Shown: one piece after another, positions 45,546-55,300 of the stretch | How the letters are laid out: every line of letters starts with the position of its first letter | Numbering within the stretch: position 1 is the first letter of the stretch | Assembly: GCA_017436255.1 (NCBI GenBank) | Contig: JAFSDK010000044.1 | Span: 1-64,000, forward strand | DNA: 64,000 nucleotides | Direction of reading: 5' to 3' | From: Clostridia bacterium | Lineage (GTDB): Bacteria; Bacillota; Clostridia; Oscillospirales; Acutalibacteraceae | Program-made: the position numbers and the translations under genes | The notes under the pieces: model-generated | The model's input: the letters and a program-made list of their open reading frames with translations, nothing else | What the model was told of the DNA's origin: nothing | The model's database searches: none

Positions 45546-45701
45546 TTATTTTGCTTTATATGTGTCGCACAGTGCATCGGTTCCGTTGCAATTAATAGTA
45601 GAACCAACTTTTATGCAACCTGCAACGCAGCTATTGTCTTTTGCATGGTATTCACAGTCTTGTACGTGGCAAATAATGCCATTAATTTTGTTTTCTGTCA
45701 T
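45546..45701 (-). CDS. DUF1540 small Cys-rich protein
   Basis: A 51-residue protein with the DUF1540 pattern: ICHVQDCEYH, NSCVAGCIKVGS, then NCNGTDALCDTY. Seven Cys in this spacing suggest metal binding. The ATG at 45701 has ribosome binding site AGAAAGGA. DUF1540 proteins are common in spore formers; the function is unknown. It is convergent with thrC. Confidence 0.88.
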   Translation of the reverse strand: MTENKINGIICHVQDCEYHAKDNSCVAGCIKVGSTINCNGTDALCDTYKAK

Positions 45702-45796
45702 TTTTATTTATCCTTTCTGTAAATTTGACTTATTTTAAGTCTAATTTATTATTAGCTGGTTATAGGCTATTATTCTGTTAAAGGGGTGTGATTTTT

Positions 45797-46480
45797 TTGG
45801 CTTTATATACAATTTCTGATTTGCATTTATCGTTTGGTGCTGATAAACCGATGGATGTTTTTCGCGGCTGGGAAAATTATACCGATCGTATTATTGCTAA
45901 TTGGAATAGAGTAATTACCGATAATGATACTGTTGTTTTACCCGGCGACTTTTCTTGGGGACTGAAAATAGAAGAAACTCTAAATGATTTTAAATTTTTA
46001 AATCGTTTAAACGGTCGTAAGATTATCGGTAAAGGTAACCACGATTTATGGTGGGGAACAAAAAAGAAAATAGAAGAATTTTTTGAACAAAATGAAATTA
46101 AAAATGTTGATATACTGTTTAACAATGCATTTTTAGTTGACGGAATTTCGGTTTGCGGTTCTCGCGGTTGGTTTTTTGACAGTAATGATTCGGACAATAA
46201 AATTATTAAACGAGAGGCGGCAAGACTTGAAACCTCAATAAAGGAGGGTATAGCTCTCGGTGGTGAACCTATCGTGTTTATTCATTATCCGCCTGTATAT
46301 GCCGATATGGTTTGTCGCGAAATTTTCGATGTAATTAAAAAGTATAACGTTAAAAGAGTTTATCATGGACATATTCATGGTGCAGGATTTAATAAGGCGG
46401 TATCACATTTTGATGGTGTCGATTTTAAATTAGTGTCGTGTGATTGCGTCGATTTTACTCCCATTTTTGTTAAAAGATAA
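45797..46480 (+). CDS. Cytoplasmic metallophosphoesterase (calcineurin-like)
   Basis: About 227 residues. TISDLHLSF, PGDFSWG, GKGNHDLWWG, FIHYPPVY and YHGHIHGAG give the full set of metal-binding motifs. TTG 45797 is preferred because AAGGGGTG lies 8 bp upstream; GTG 45788 would be inside it. There is no membrane segment. The substrate is unknown; it resembles YkuE/YmdB-like phosphohydrolases only in general. Confidence 0.88.
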   Translation: MALYTISDLHLSFGADKPMDVFRGWENYTDRIIANWNRVITDNDTVVLPGDFSWGLKIEETLNDFKFLNRLNGRKIIGKGNHDLWWGTKKKIEEFFEQNEIKNVDILFNNAFLVDGISVCGSRGWFFDSNDSDNKIIKREAARLETSIKEGIALGGEPIVFIHYPPVYADMVCREIFDVIKKYNVKRVYHGHIHGAGFNKAVSHFDGVDFKLVSCDCVDFTPIFVKR

Positions 46481-46568
46481 AATTTTTCATTTTTTTCAAA
46501 AAAAAGTGGAAAAATTTAGATATATATGTTATAGTATTATGAGATAAATTGTGCGGAGGTATAATATT

Positions 46569-47981
46569 ATGAGTTTAAAAGCATCAAAAAAGGTTGATAC
46601 CAATAGGTATGAACTAGAAATCATTATTGATAAGGAGACATTTGCTAAGGCTAATTTGCAAGCATATCGTGAAAACGTTAAGAAAATAAATGTTCCCGGT
46701 TTCAGAAAGGGTAAGGCTCCTTTCAGCATCTTGAAGAGTATGTATGGTGAAGGCGTATTTTATGAGGACGCTTTAAACATTCTTTATCCCGACGCTGTTG
46801 AGGGCGCAATTAAAGAGGCTAACCTTAAGTTTGTTGATGATAAGATCGACTTTGATATGGTATCTATTGGCGAAGAAGGCGCACACTTCAAGGTAACTAT
46901 TACTGTTTATCCCGAAGTTACCGTAGGCGACTACAAGGGCATTAAAGCAGAAAAGATTGCCGTAGAAGTTACCGATAGTGAAATCGAAGAAGAGGTTGCA
47001 AGACTTGCAGACCGTAACGCTCGTATGATTGAGATTACAGACAGAGCAGCTGAAATGGGTGACACCGCAGTTATCGATTTTGAAGGCTTTATTGATGATA
47101 AGGCATTTGAAGGTGGTAAGGGCGAAGCTTTTGCTTTAGCACTCGGTTCAGGTCAGTTTATCCCCGGTTTTGAAGAGCAGGTAGCAGGTCACAACGTTGG
47201 TGAAGAATTCGACGTAAACGTCAACTTCCCAGAAGAGTATCAGGCAGAAGAACTTGCAGGCAAGCCGGCAGTATTCAAGGTTAAGATTCTTGAAATTAAG
47301 ACTCGTGAATTACCTGCTATTGACGATGAGTTTGCTAAGGATGTAAGTGAGTTTGATACACTTGATGAGTTGAAGGCTGACTTAAAGGCTAAGGCTATTG
47401 AGAGAAAGAATAAGGCTGCTGATGAGCAGGTTGAAAATGATATCGTTGATAAAATTGTTGATGATATGAAGGCTGAAATTCCTGAGGCTATGATTACAAA
47501 TCGCGTTAAGCAGATGGTTCAAGATTTTGCATACCGTCTACAGATGCAGGGTATGAATATTGAAACATATATTCAGTACACCGGTACCGATATGGCAGAG
47601 TTTGAAAAGACCTTCCGTCCTCAGGCTGAAAAACAAGTTAAGATGCGTTTGGCTCTTGAAAAGATTGTTGAACTTGAAAATATCGTTCCTACTGAGGAAG
47701 ATATCAACGCTCAGATTGATAAGATGGCAGCTCAGTATGGTATTACTTCAGAGCAGGTTAAGAATGCAGTTCCTGCAGAAGAAATTGCTAAGGACTTAGC
47801 AGTTAATAAGGCTATCGATCTTGTTAAAGAAAGTGCAGTGATTACAGAAGTTAAAGAAAAAAAGGCTACTGCTAAGAAAACTACTGCAAAGAAAGAAGAC
47901 GGAGAGAAAAAGCCCGCCGCTAAGAAAACAACCGCAAAAAAAACCACAACTAAAAAGGCTGATACAAAAGAAGCTGAATAA
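46569..47981 (+). CDS. tig: Trigger factor
   Basis: About 470 residues: ribosome-binding N-domain with the signature VPGFRKGKAP, then an FKBP-type prolyl isomerase domain (about 160-245; GDTAVIDFEGFIDDKAFEGG) and a helical C-domain. It chaperones nascent chains at the ribosome exit tunnel. Unusually the C-terminus carries an extra tail of about 45 residues with repeated KKTTAKK blocks, giving a histone-H1-like Lys/Ala/Thr-rich extension. ATG 46569 follows GGAGG. It precedes clpP-clpX, the classic order. Confidence 0.95.
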   Translation: MSLKASKKVDTNRYELEIIIDKETFAKANLQAYRENVKKINVPGFRKGKAPFSILKSMYGEGVFYEDALNILYPDAVEGAIKEANLKFVDDKIDFDMVSIGEEGAHFKVTITVYPEVTVGDYKGIKAEKIAVEVTDSEIEEEVARLADRNARMIEITDRAAEMGDTAVIDFEGFIDDKAFEGGKGEAFALALGSGQFIPGFEEQVAGHNVGEEFDVNVNFPEEYQAEELAGKPAVFKVKILEIKTRELPAIDDEFAKDVSEFDTLDELKADLKAKAIERKNKAADEQVENDIVDKIVDDMKAEIPEAMITNRVKQMVQDFAYRLQMQGMNIETYIQYTGTDMAEFEKTFRPQAEKQVKMRLALEKIVELENIVPTEEDINAQIDKMAAQYGITSEQVKNAVPAEEIAKDLAVNKAIDLVKESAVITEVKEKKATAKKTTAKKEDGEKKPAAKKTTAKKTTTKKADTKEAE

Positions 47982-48024
47982 TTGATTATTATTTTAAAGT
48001 TATGTTCATACTTATTTATAACGA

Positions 48025-48060
48025 GGAGAAACGGGGTCAAACTGTTTCTCCAAGTTAATT
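48025..48060 (+). promoter_or_regulatory. Stem-loop between tig and clpP
   Basis: An 8-bp stem GGAGAAAC / GTTTCTCC (48025-48032, 48044-48051) lies between the two genes and is followed by a short T-containing stretch. It may act as a weak attenuator. Confidence 0.45.
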
Positions 48061-48080
48061 TTTGATTGGAGGTATCATTT

Positions 48081-48668
48081 ATGGATATGAGTTTAGTACC
48101 TTACGTTGTAGAACAAACAAGTCGTGGTGAGCGTTCATATGATATTTTTTCTCGATTGCTTAACGACCGTATAATTATGCTTTGTGACCAGGTTAATGAT
48201 ACTACGGCAAGTCTTGTAATTGCTCAACTTTTGTATCTTGAGGCACAAGACCCCGATAAAGACATTAGCTTTTATATCAACAGTCCCGGTGGTTCTGTAT
48301 CGGCCGGTATGGCTATTTATGATACAATGCAATATATCAAATGTGACGTTAGCACTATTTGTATTGGTATGGCCGCAAGCATGGGCGCTTTTTTACTTTC
48401 AGCCGGTGCAAAGGGTAAACGTTATGCTTTACCTAACAGTGAAATTATGATTCATCAGCCCTTAGGCGCTGCCGAAGGTCAGGCAACTGATATTTTAATT
48501 CATGCGCGCCATATTGAAAAGACAAGAGAAAGACTTAATAGAATTTTAGCAGAAAACACAGGTAAAGATATTGAAGAAATCCGCAAGGATACAGAGCGCG
48601 ATAACTTTATGAGTGCTAGCGAAGCTGCTGAATATGGTCTTATTGATAAAGTAATCGCCAAAAGGTAG
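48081..48668 (+). CDS. clpP: ATP-dependent Clp protease proteolytic subunit
   Basis: About 195 residues. Serine protease tetradecamer subunit with the catalytic Ser in [16 protein letters not shown] and His in [11 protein letters not shown]; the Asp follows near [31 protein letters not shown] is the usual N-terminus. ATG 48081 follows TTGGAGG. clpX follows after 8 bp. Confidence 0.97.
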   Translation: MDMSLVPYVVEQTSRGERSYDIFSRLLNDRIIMLCDQVNDTTASLVIAQLLYLEAQDPDKDISFYINSPGGSVSAGMAIYDTMQYIKCDVSTICIGMAASMGAFLLSAGAKGKRYALPNSEIMIHQPLGAAEGQATDILIHARHIEKTRERLNRILAENTGKDIEEIRKDTERDNFMSASEAAEYGLIDKVIAKR

Positions 48669-48676
48669 GAATTCTT

Positions 48677-49924
48677 ATGGCAGGCAAAGATAAAGAAAAA
48701 ATAGTTCAGTGTTCGTTCTGCGGTAAAACACAGGATGAAACTGTTCGTCTTATTGAGGGACCGGGCGTATTTATTTGTGACGGTTGTGTTTCGTTCTGCA
48801 ACTCACTTTTACTAGATGATGATGAGTTTTTAGGTAGTAAGAAAAACAACTCAAAAAAGAAGAAGGAAAAAGAGTTTGTTTTACCAAAACCGCAAGAGAT
48901 TAAGGCGAAACTTGACGAGTACGTTATTGGTCAAGATGATGCTAAAAAAACTCTTTCGGTTGCTGTTTATAATCATTATAAGCGTATTTTTAAAAATACC
49001 GATAATGATATAGAAATAAACAAAAGCAACGTTGTATTACTTGGACCTACAGGTGTTGGCAAAACACTTTTAGCACAAACCTTAGCAAAGATTATTGACG
49101 TACCGATTGCTATAACCGATGCGACCACCTTGACTGAAGCAGGTTATGTTGGTGAAGATGTTGAAAATATTTTGTTACGTCTGATTCAGGCGGCGGATTT
49201 CGATATTGAACGTGCGCAACACGGCATTATTTACGTTGATGAAATTGATAAAATAGGAAGAAAATCTGAAAACACTTCAATTACACGTGACGTAAGCGGC
49301 GAAGGTGTGCAACAAGCGTTACTAAAAATACTTGAGGGTGTTGTTGCTAACGTACCTCCGCAAGGCGGCAGAAAGCACCCGCATCAAGAGTTTTTGACGA
49401 TTGATACTACTAATATTCTTTTTATTTGTGCAGGTGCGTTTGACGGGCTTGACAAGATAGTTGAAAAAAGAGTTGGTGGTTCATGTGTCGGTTTTGGTGC
49501 CGATGTTAAGTCAAAGTCTGACCGCCAAAAAGAGATTGCTGAACAGGAAATCACTCATCAAGATTTGGTTAAGTTCGGTATGATACCCGAACTCGTCGGT
49601 CGTCTACCCGTTGTAACGGCTCTTGAGGCGCTTGATGAGGATACGTTAATTAAAGTAATGACTGAACCTAAAAACTCAATTATAAAACAATACAAAGCAC
49701 TTTTCTCAATGGATGGTGTTGAACTTGAGTTTGATAAATCGGCTCTTCAAAAAATTGCTAAACTTGCAATTGAACGAAAAACGGGCGCTAGAGGTTTAAG
49801 GTCAATTATTGAGTCAACTCTTAAAGAGATTATGTTTAGTACACCCTCAGATGCTTCAATTTTTTCAATAACTATTACGGATGAAACTGTTGAAGGTGGT
49901 AAACCTATTATTAAGCATAAATAA
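48677..49924 (+). CDS. clpX: ATP-dependent Clp protease ATP-binding subunit
   Basis: A 415-residue AAA+ unfoldase: an N-terminal zinc-binding domain ([18 protein letters not shown]), Walker [13 protein letters not shown], Walker [11 protein letters not shown], and the [11 protein letters not shown] sensor-2 region. It delivers substrates to ClpP, encoded just upstream. The length is normal. A terminator follows. Confidence 0.97.
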   Translation: MAGKDKEKIVQCSFCGKTQDETVRLIEGPGVFICDGCVSFCNSLLLDDDEFLGSKKNNSKKKKEKEFVLPKPQEIKAKLDEYVIGQDDAKKTLSVAVYNHYKRIFKNTDNDIEINKSNVVLLGPTGVGKTLLAQTLAKIIDVPIAITDATTLTEAGYVGEDVENILLRLIQAADFDIERAQHGIIYVDEIDKIGRKSENTSITRDVSGEGVQQALLKILEGVVANVPPQGGRKHPHQEFLTIDTTNILFICAGAFDGLDKIVEKRVGGSCVGFGADVKSKSDRQKEIAEQEITHQDLVKFGMIPELVGRLPVVTALEALDEDTLIKVMTEPKNSIIKQYKALFSMDGVELEFDKSALQKIAKLAIERKTGARGLRSIIESTLKEIMFSTPSDASIFSITITDETVEGGKPIIKHK

Positions 49925-49927
49925 GTA

Positions 49928-49952
49928 AAGGCAGCCTTTGGCTGCCTTTTTT
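49928..49952 (+). terminator. Rho-independent terminator after clpX
   Basis: A 9-bp stem AAGGCAGCC / GGCTGCCTT followed by TTTT. Confidence 0.9.
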
Positions 49953-49965
49953 AGAGGTAATTTGT

Positions 49966-51576
49966 TTGAAATTTAAAGAATTTGAATTGTCTGATATTGA
50001 AAAGTTATCACCATTGATTACAAATAAAATATCGCCATCTTGTGAAAATACACTGCTGAATTTAGCGGTGTGGTACCCGTCGTATAATCCGCTTTTTTAT
50101 GTTGACGGCAAAGACGTATATATCAGAATTGACGATAAGAACGGACCTGTTTTTTCTTTGATGCTTTGCAGTGATGTCGAAAAGTCGGTAAACAAGATTT
50201 GTGAATATTGCGCTAAAGAAAATATTATTCCGCAATTTTTACTTGAAGATGATAAAGTACTGAATGAGTTTAATGATAAATTCGGTAGTGAATATTTTAT
50301 TTACGAAGTGAGAGATGCTGCAGAGTATATATATAAACAAAGTGATTTAGCAGAACTTTCCGGTAAAAAATATCATTCTAAGCGTAATCACATTTCGGCG
50401 TTTACCAAAAAATTTAATTGGCAATATGAAGATTTAAGTGATATTAATAAAGAAGATTTTTTGATGATGTCAGATGAGTGGTATGCTGATAATCCGCAAA
50501 AAGTAAATGCTGAAACGATGGTTGAACGCAATGGCATACATTTTTTGGTGCAAAATATGTCAAAATTCAGCGTTTCTGGTGGTTTAATTCGTATCGATGG
50601 CAAGGTTGTTGCCATAACACTTGGCGCCGCTATAAACGAAAACGTGTTTGACGTAATGTTTGAAAAAGCATTTAGTGATTATCCAGGTGCATATGCCGTA
50701 ATTAATAGAGAATTTGCAAGACGTATAAAACACGAATTGATAAATAGGGAAGAAGACCTTGGTATTGAAGGGTTGCGTAAAGCCAAACTTTCATATAAAC
50801 CACATCAACTTTTAAGAAAATATATTGCAGTTCCAATTTCAATATACAATTCTTCTAAAAAGTTGCATATGGATACCTTTAAGGGTGAAACAGAAAATTC
50901 TACCAATGGGTTATTAAGTCGATTTTTTAAAGATTGTTTTTTTATTCAAAAAGACGGTGAAATAATAAGTCAACTTTTTGTAATTAGTGCAACTTTAAAT
51001 GATAATTCGGTCGGTTATATTTATGCCGCTGCTACAAAGCCAGAATTTCGCTCAAAGGGGCTTATGCGCAGTCTAATCGAAAAAGCGAAAGAATATTACG
51101 ATGTTCTTGCCTTGAAACCCGCCGAGCAAAGCCTGTATAACTATTATGAAAAGTTAGGATTTACTACCGCATTTTATAATAATGAAATTACAGAAATTAA
51201 AGGAAATAACACCATTGAGATTAAAAAAATAAAGGATATTGATGAGTTTATTGCAGTAAGGAATTTATTGTTGCCTGAAAACTCATTAAATCTTTGCGAT
51301 GAGGCACTTGAATATGTGCTTGAACAGTATGAGGTTTATACCGATAAAGGCGATTTAAAGCAAAATTTAGCAGTATTTTACGTTGAAGACGGCGTGGTTA
51401 ATATACGCGAACTGTTGTCAGACGAAAACCGCGATGTTTTTGTTGCCTCAATTCTTAAACTTACGAATTGTAATAAGCTTTCAGCACTGGTACCAAGTGA
51501 AAGTTTCGGACTTCGTTCGGGTATGATTTACCCGTCGGATAATGGTGTAAATTATCTTGGTTTAGCGTTAGATTAA
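49966..51576 (+). CDS. DUF2156 (lysyltransferase-like) and GNAT acetyltransferase fusion
   Basis: A 536-residue protein starting at TTG 49966 (AGAGG upstream). Residues about 1-300 match DUF2156, the tRNA-dependent lipid lysyltransferase C-domain fold, itself a double GNAT (KKYHSKRNHISAFTKKF, then INREFARR and GLRKAKLSYKP). Residues about 305-440 are a GNAT acetyltransferase (VGYIYAAATKPEFRSKGLMR and SLIEKAKEYY are the acetyl-CoA loop). The membrane flippase part of MprF is absent, so this is a soluble fusion. Substrates are unknown. Confidence 0.82.
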   Translation: MKFKEFELSDIEKLSPLITNKISPSCENTLLNLAVWYPSYNPLFYVDGKDVYIRIDDKNGPVFSLMLCSDVEKSVNKICEYCAKENIIPQFLLEDDKVLNEFNDKFGSEYFIYEVRDAAEYIYKQSDLAELSGKKYHSKRNHISAFTKKFNWQYEDLSDINKEDFLMMSDEWYADNPQKVNAETMVERNGIHFLVQNMSKFSVSGGLIRIDGKVVAITLGAAINENVFDVMFEKAFSDYPGAYAVINREFARRIKHELINREEDLGIEGLRKAKLSYKPHQLLRKYIAVPISIYNSSKKLHMDTFKGETENSTNGLLSRFFKDCFFIQKDGEIISQLFVISATLNDNSVGYIYAAATKPEFRSKGLMRSLIEKAKEYYDVLALKPAEQSLYNYYEKLGFTTAFYNNEITEIKGNNTIEIKKIKDIDEFIAVRNLLLPENSLNLCDEALEYVLEQYEVYTDKGDLKQNLAVFYVEDGVVNIRELLSDENRDVFVASILKLTNCNKLSALVPSESFGLRSGMIYPSDNGVNYLGLALD

Positions 51577-51604
51577 AAAAAGAGATGCTTAGCATCTCTT
51601 TTTT
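51577..51604. terminator. Bidirectional terminator
   Basis: Stem AGAGATGC / GCATCTCT with a TTA loop, with A-run and T-run on its two sides, between convergent genes. Confidence 0.88.
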
Positions 51605-52430
51605 ATATGTTTAATTTAGTTTCTCTGGCATAAAAGAATATGTACTGTTGAATAATGCCCGCATATTGACTTGTGGATTCAGGCAATTCGCCGCCAAACA
51701 AAACGTCAAGAGCACGTCTAATCCACACGTCTTTTGGGAATGCATCTAATCTACCCATACCATATAGCATCGCACAATCGGCCACCTTTGCACCAACACC
51801 GTATATAGTCATAAGTTGATTTCGTGTTTCATCGGTTGACTTTTTATTTAATTTGGCAAAATCAATTTCACCGCTTGCAACCTTTTTCGCTGCATCAAGT
51901 ATGTATTTTGCTCTAAAACCGCTTCTAAGTACTTGAAGATCATCAAGACTTAAATTTGAAATTTTTTGTGCAGTCGGGAAGGAGTAGCCGCCCTTTATCT
52001 CATTACCGAAGTTTACACATAAACGTTCAACAATACCTTTAATTCGCGGTATGTTGTTGTTTTGTGAAATTATGAAAGAGCAAAGCGCTTCCCATGGGTC
52101 TTGGCGAAGAATACGTATTCCGTAACCGTATGAAGCGGCAGTTTTTAATGTATCATTATGTGAAATATTTTTAATAATATCAGTATAATCACGATCAATG
52201 TCAAAATACGGACGCCATATTCTGTTAAATGTCATTTCATCTGTATTAAAAAATGTTATACAATCATCGGTCTGCTTTAGTTTAAGAAATTGACCAAAGG
52301 CGATACCTTGCCAAATATCATTATCATCTTTAGACCAACGAAAAGCCTGACCACAGTCAAGTGTTTGGGCAATATTGAAATTTTTAATATCGGTTAAAAT
52401 TACATTATTGTTTATATATTTAATATTCAT
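51603..52430 (-). CDS. 8-oxoguanine DNA glycosylase (Ogg-type, HhH-GPD)
   Basis: About 275 residues. FNIAQTLDCGQAFRWS is the N-terminal domain signature of the OGG1 family; the helix-hairpin-helix and GPD region is IYGVGAKVADCAMLYGMGRL, then DAFPKDVWIRR with the catalytic Asp. The Lys in GFRAKYI is the Schiff-base nucleophile of bifunctional Ogg. It removes 8-oxoguanine from DNA. ATG 52430 is favoured over the in-frame GTG at 52439. Confidence 0.9.
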   Translation of the reverse strand: MNIKYINNNVILTDIKNFNIAQTLDCGQAFRWSKDDNDIWQGIAFGQFLKLKQTDDCITFFNTDEMTFNRIWRPYFDIDRDYTDIIKNISHNDTLKTAASYGYGIRILRQDPWEALCSFIISQNNNIPRIKGIVERLCVNFGNEIKGGYSFPTAQKISNLSLDDLQVLRSGFRAKYILDAAKKVASGEIDFAKLNKKSTDETRNQLMTIYGVGAKVADCAMLYGMGRLDAFPKDVWIRRALDVLFGGELPESTSQYAGIIQQYIFFYARETKLNI

Positions 52431-52501
52431 CAATAACACTCCAAAAAATATATTTAAATTTTATCACAAATATTGTATAATAACAAGAGGAGATGATATA
52501 A

Positions 52502-53191
52502 ATGAGAGATGATATTTGCACTATACCCGTCAGTGAGGTATTTGAAGTTAATGACGGTTGTCCAATTTGCCGTATGAAAAAGACGGTGGAAACACATATT
52601 ATTGATTACATAATGGGTGCGGCTATGATGGAGCCTGACGTTAGAATAGAAACAAATAAAAAAGGTTTTTGTCGTGAGCATTTTTCTGATATGCTTTCAC
52701 ACAGGGGCAGACTGGCACTTGCTTTAATGATAGAAACCCACCTTGATGAGCAAAAAAAGGTGATTTTTGACGGCAAACTCTTTAACTCACCTATTAAAAA
52801 AGCAAGTAAAGTAAGCCGACTAAATGAGTCTTGCTTTATTTGTGATAAAATTGAGTGGGGTATGTCGCGAATGATTGAAACACTTTATCGTTGTTACGAA
52901 ACAGAGATGGATTTTCGCGATTTATTTAATAATCAAAAAATGTTCTGTCTTCCACATTATGAAATGCTTGTAAATAATATGGATAAAAAGAAAATGCGCA
53001 ATTACGGTGACGCCTTCTTAAATAATGTTTCAAGAATTACCGAGGAATATTTATCAACTTTAACTACCGATATTAAAAATTATTGCAAGGTGTATAACTA
53101 TCAAGGCAATAAAGAAAATTGTGATTGGGAAAATGCCAAAGATTCGGTTGAAAGATCGATAGGATTTCTAACTGCAAAGAACTTCGAATAA
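52502..53191 (+). CDS. DUF6062 family protein with Cys/His pairs
   Basis: A 229-residue protein. Two similar metal-binding-looking repeats are visible: CPICRMKKTVETHIID with CREHF further on, and CFICDKIEWGMSRMIETL with CLPHYE further on. This CxxC...CxxH duplication is the hallmark of DUF6062 in Clostridia. The function is unknown. A ribosome binding site (AGAGGAGATG) precedes the ATG. Confidence 0.85.
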   Translation: MRDDICTIPVSEVFEVNDGCPICRMKKTVETHIIDYIMGAAMMEPDVRIETNKKGFCREHFSDMLSHRGRLALALMIETHLDEQKKVIFDGKLFNSPIKKASKVSRLNESCFICDKIEWGMSRMIETLYRCYETEMDFRDLFNNQKMFCLPHYEMLVNNMDKKKMRNYGDAFLNNVSRITEEYLSTLTTDIKNYCKVYNYQGNKENCDWENAKDSVERSIGFLTAKNFE

Positions 53192-53363
53192 TGTCGAAAA
53201 CTTTACATAATACGCAAAAACAGCCCATTTGTTAATAACTTTTCGCCTAAAATACGGCACTTTTTCAACTTATTAACCGAGTTATTAACATTTTTATGTT
53301 AACCTGAATATTGAGGTTTAATTTTGCCAAAAATATTTTTAAGTAAAATTTGGTGGTGTTTTT

Positions 53364-53639
53364 TTGGTAAAAGGTGTAAATAAAACGGTTATTGAAATTA
53401 ACGATACAGGTAGCGTAATGTTTGATAAGGTTGTGTTATTTGTTAGTCCTCAGTATGGTAATATTAGTACAAAACGCTTAAGTAGTGAGGCGCAAAATCT
53501 TATTGGTAAATTTGAGTCTGATATATACCGTACACCCGGCGTAAGAAAGCGCTTTAAACTTAAGCGCAGAATTCGTACAATTGTTTCTGTTGCAGTAGCT
53601 TCGGTTCTTGCGGCCGTAGTGCTATTAATTATTTTTTAA
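53364..53639 (+). CDS. Small basic membrane protein
   Basis: A 91-residue protein starting at TTG. The N-terminal part (KGVNKTVIEINDTGSVMFDK) is hydrophilic; after a basic stretch (RKRFKLKRRIRTI) a single C-terminal transmembrane helix follows. Similar proteins in Clostridia have been called translation initiation factor 2 without evidence; the true function is unknown. Its ribosome binding site is poor. A terminator follows. Confidence 0.7.
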   Translation: MVKGVNKTVIEINDTGSVMFDKVVLFVSPQYGNISTKRLSSEAQNLIGKFESDIYRTPGVRKRFKLKRRIRTIVSVAVASVLAAVVLLIIF

Positions 53640-53652
53640 TAAAGTGTAAATT

Positions 53653-53686
53653 AAAGCAAGCACAAATAACAGTGCTTGCTTTTTTA
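53653..53686 (+). terminator. Rho-independent terminator
   Basis: An 11-bp stem AAAGCAAGCAC / GTGCTTGCTTT followed by TTT. Confidence 0.88.
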
Positions 53687-53727
53687 TTTTTAATATAATA
53701 TAATGGACAAGATAGGAAGTGAAGGAA

Positions 53728-54450
53728 ATGCAAAAAAATATTAAGGTTGCCTTTGCGTGTTGGATTAGGTATATGATTTGTGCGCTCTTGGCATTTTTTA
53801 TTTATCTATCAATCTCGGTTTTATCGGTTGGCACTTTTACCGACGTAATTGGCTATGAAGCACGTAATTCTAAGACGGGCGAAACATTATATGTACATTA
53901 CTATGAAGACGGCGATGATGCACTAATTGAACAATATAAAGATCAAGGGATTGAGATTTCAACGCTTGCTCTAAGGAATGAGTTGTCAGGAACGCCAAAA
54001 TTTTTTACTGTGCTTATCGCACAAATTATAACTTTGATTATTGTTTTTTCTTTTATTTATAAACATTTATGGGCACTTGGTGATAGTGATGCTAACCTTG
54101 TGAATTTTGACCATATTAAGCCTAATCGATTGAGAGGTTTAATTATAGGCGCTTTTGCTGTAATTCCTAATGTTTTATCATGGTTTATATTATTGTTTGC
54201 AAAATTCGGCTTAATTACCGATAAGGTAATTCATATATTTAGGTTTATAAATTATCAGTGGTTTTCAATTATTAATCTATCTTTGGGTGAAACTACAATA
54301 TCGGTAGCAGATGTTACTTTTGGGCAAATTTTATTATCATTAACTATGTTTTTAATATTACCACTTATATCTGAGTGCTCGTATTTACTTGGTTATAATA
54401 GAATTCGTTTGAGTGAAAAATTTATTTATAGAAAAAAAGACAGAGGTTAA
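53728..54450 (+). CDS. Hypothetical multipass membrane protein
   Basis: About 240 residues with a transmembrane helix near the N-terminus (about 15-40), an outside loop of about 70 residues and three or four more helices. I do not recognise the family. ATG 53728 is chosen, with AGGAAGTGAAGGA ahead of it; an in-frame GTG three codons earlier is possible. It is 2 bp upstream of a DUF624-like membrane protein gene, so the two likely form an operon. Confidence 0.7.
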   Translation: MQKNIKVAFACWIRYMICALLAFFIYLSISVLSVGTFTDVIGYEARNSKTGETLYVHYYEDGDDALIEQYKDQGIEISTLALRNELSGTPKFFTVLIAQIITLIIVFSFIYKHLWALGDSDANLVNFDHIKPNRLRGLIIGAFAVIPNVLSWFILLFAKFGLITDKVIHIFRFINYQWFSIINLSLGETTISVADVTFGQILLSLTMFLILPLISECSYLLGYNRIRLSEKFIYRKKDRG

Positions 54451-54452
54451 TT

Positions 54453-55265
54453 ATGGCAGGTTTTTTTGGATTATTCAATTATGAAAAAGAGGGCCCGGGT
54501 GTAGAAAAAAACGCCCCCAAGAAGAAGAGATTTATTGAGTTTTTTGAAATTTATTTTAAAAACTTTTGGAAGTTGTGTATTAGTAGCATTTGGTATTGGT
54601 TATTGACTTTGCTCGGTGTTACCTCAGGTTTTGCCGCTGCAGGTATGACTAATATTACGAGAAATATGGCTGTTGATACACACTCATTTGGTACAAGCGA
54701 TTTTTTTTCAACTATTAAGAAAAATTGGAAACAGGCTCTACCGGCAGGTATTATTAACATCATAATAATTGCATTTTTAGCCTATGATATTTATTTTTTC
54801 TATTATCAATTTATGGCAACCGGTCAGACCTTTCATTTGGTTTTCCTCGCTGTTTGTATTACTGTTTTGTTGATTTTCTTTATCGTACGTTATTATTTGT
54901 GGTTTATTCTGACTACTTTTAAACTTAAACTTAAACAAATTTATATAAATAGCCTTAAACTCTCTCTACTTGGTATTAAAAACAATTTGCTTATATTTGT
55001 TTTTATGTTATTACTTTATGGTTTGTGTTATTTGATAGGTTTTATAGGAATGCCCATAACAAACTTTTTATTTATTTTAGTTGTATTTTTTGTTGTACCA
55101 CCCGTTAGATTTTTAATAATTCAGTTTAACGTTTTTAACGTTATAAAGAAGTATATGATTGACCCGTATTATTTGGAGCATCCTAATGATGATATTGAAC
55201 TTAGACGACGTCTGGGTGTTTATGTTGATGATACTCCAACTTATACAGAAGAAGACCTATTGTAA
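54453..55265 (+). CDS. DUF624 (YesL-like) membrane protein
   Basis: A 270-residue protein with about five transmembrane segments; GFFGLFNYEKEGPGVEKNAP at the N-terminus and a helix reading WKLCISSIWYWLLTLLGVTS are typical of DUF624 proteins, which often accompany carbohydrate uptake systems. The role is unknown. It follows the upstream membrane protein gene by 2 bp and ends with a strong terminator. Confidence 0.78.
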   Translation: MAGFFGLFNYEKEGPGVEKNAPKKKRFIEFFEIYFKNFWKLCISSIWYWLLTLLGVTSGFAAAGMTNITRNMAVDTHSFGTSDFFSTIKKNWKQALPAGIINIIIIAFLAYDIYFFYYQFMATGQTFHLVFLAVCITVLLIFFIVRYYLWFILTTFKLKLKQIYINSLKLSLLGIKNNLLIFVFMLLLYGLCYLIGFIGMPITNFLFILVVFFVVPPVRFLIIQFNVFNVIKKYMIDPYYLEHPNDDIELRRRLGVYVDDTPTYTEEDLL

Positions 55266-55269
55266 AATG

Positions 55270-55300
55270 AAAAGCACCCGAAAAAATCGGGTGCTTTTTA
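55270..55300 (+). terminator. Rho-independent terminator
   Basis: A 12-bp stem AAAAGCACCCGA / TCGGGTGCTTTT with an AAAAA loop, followed by TTAT. Confidence 0.9.
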
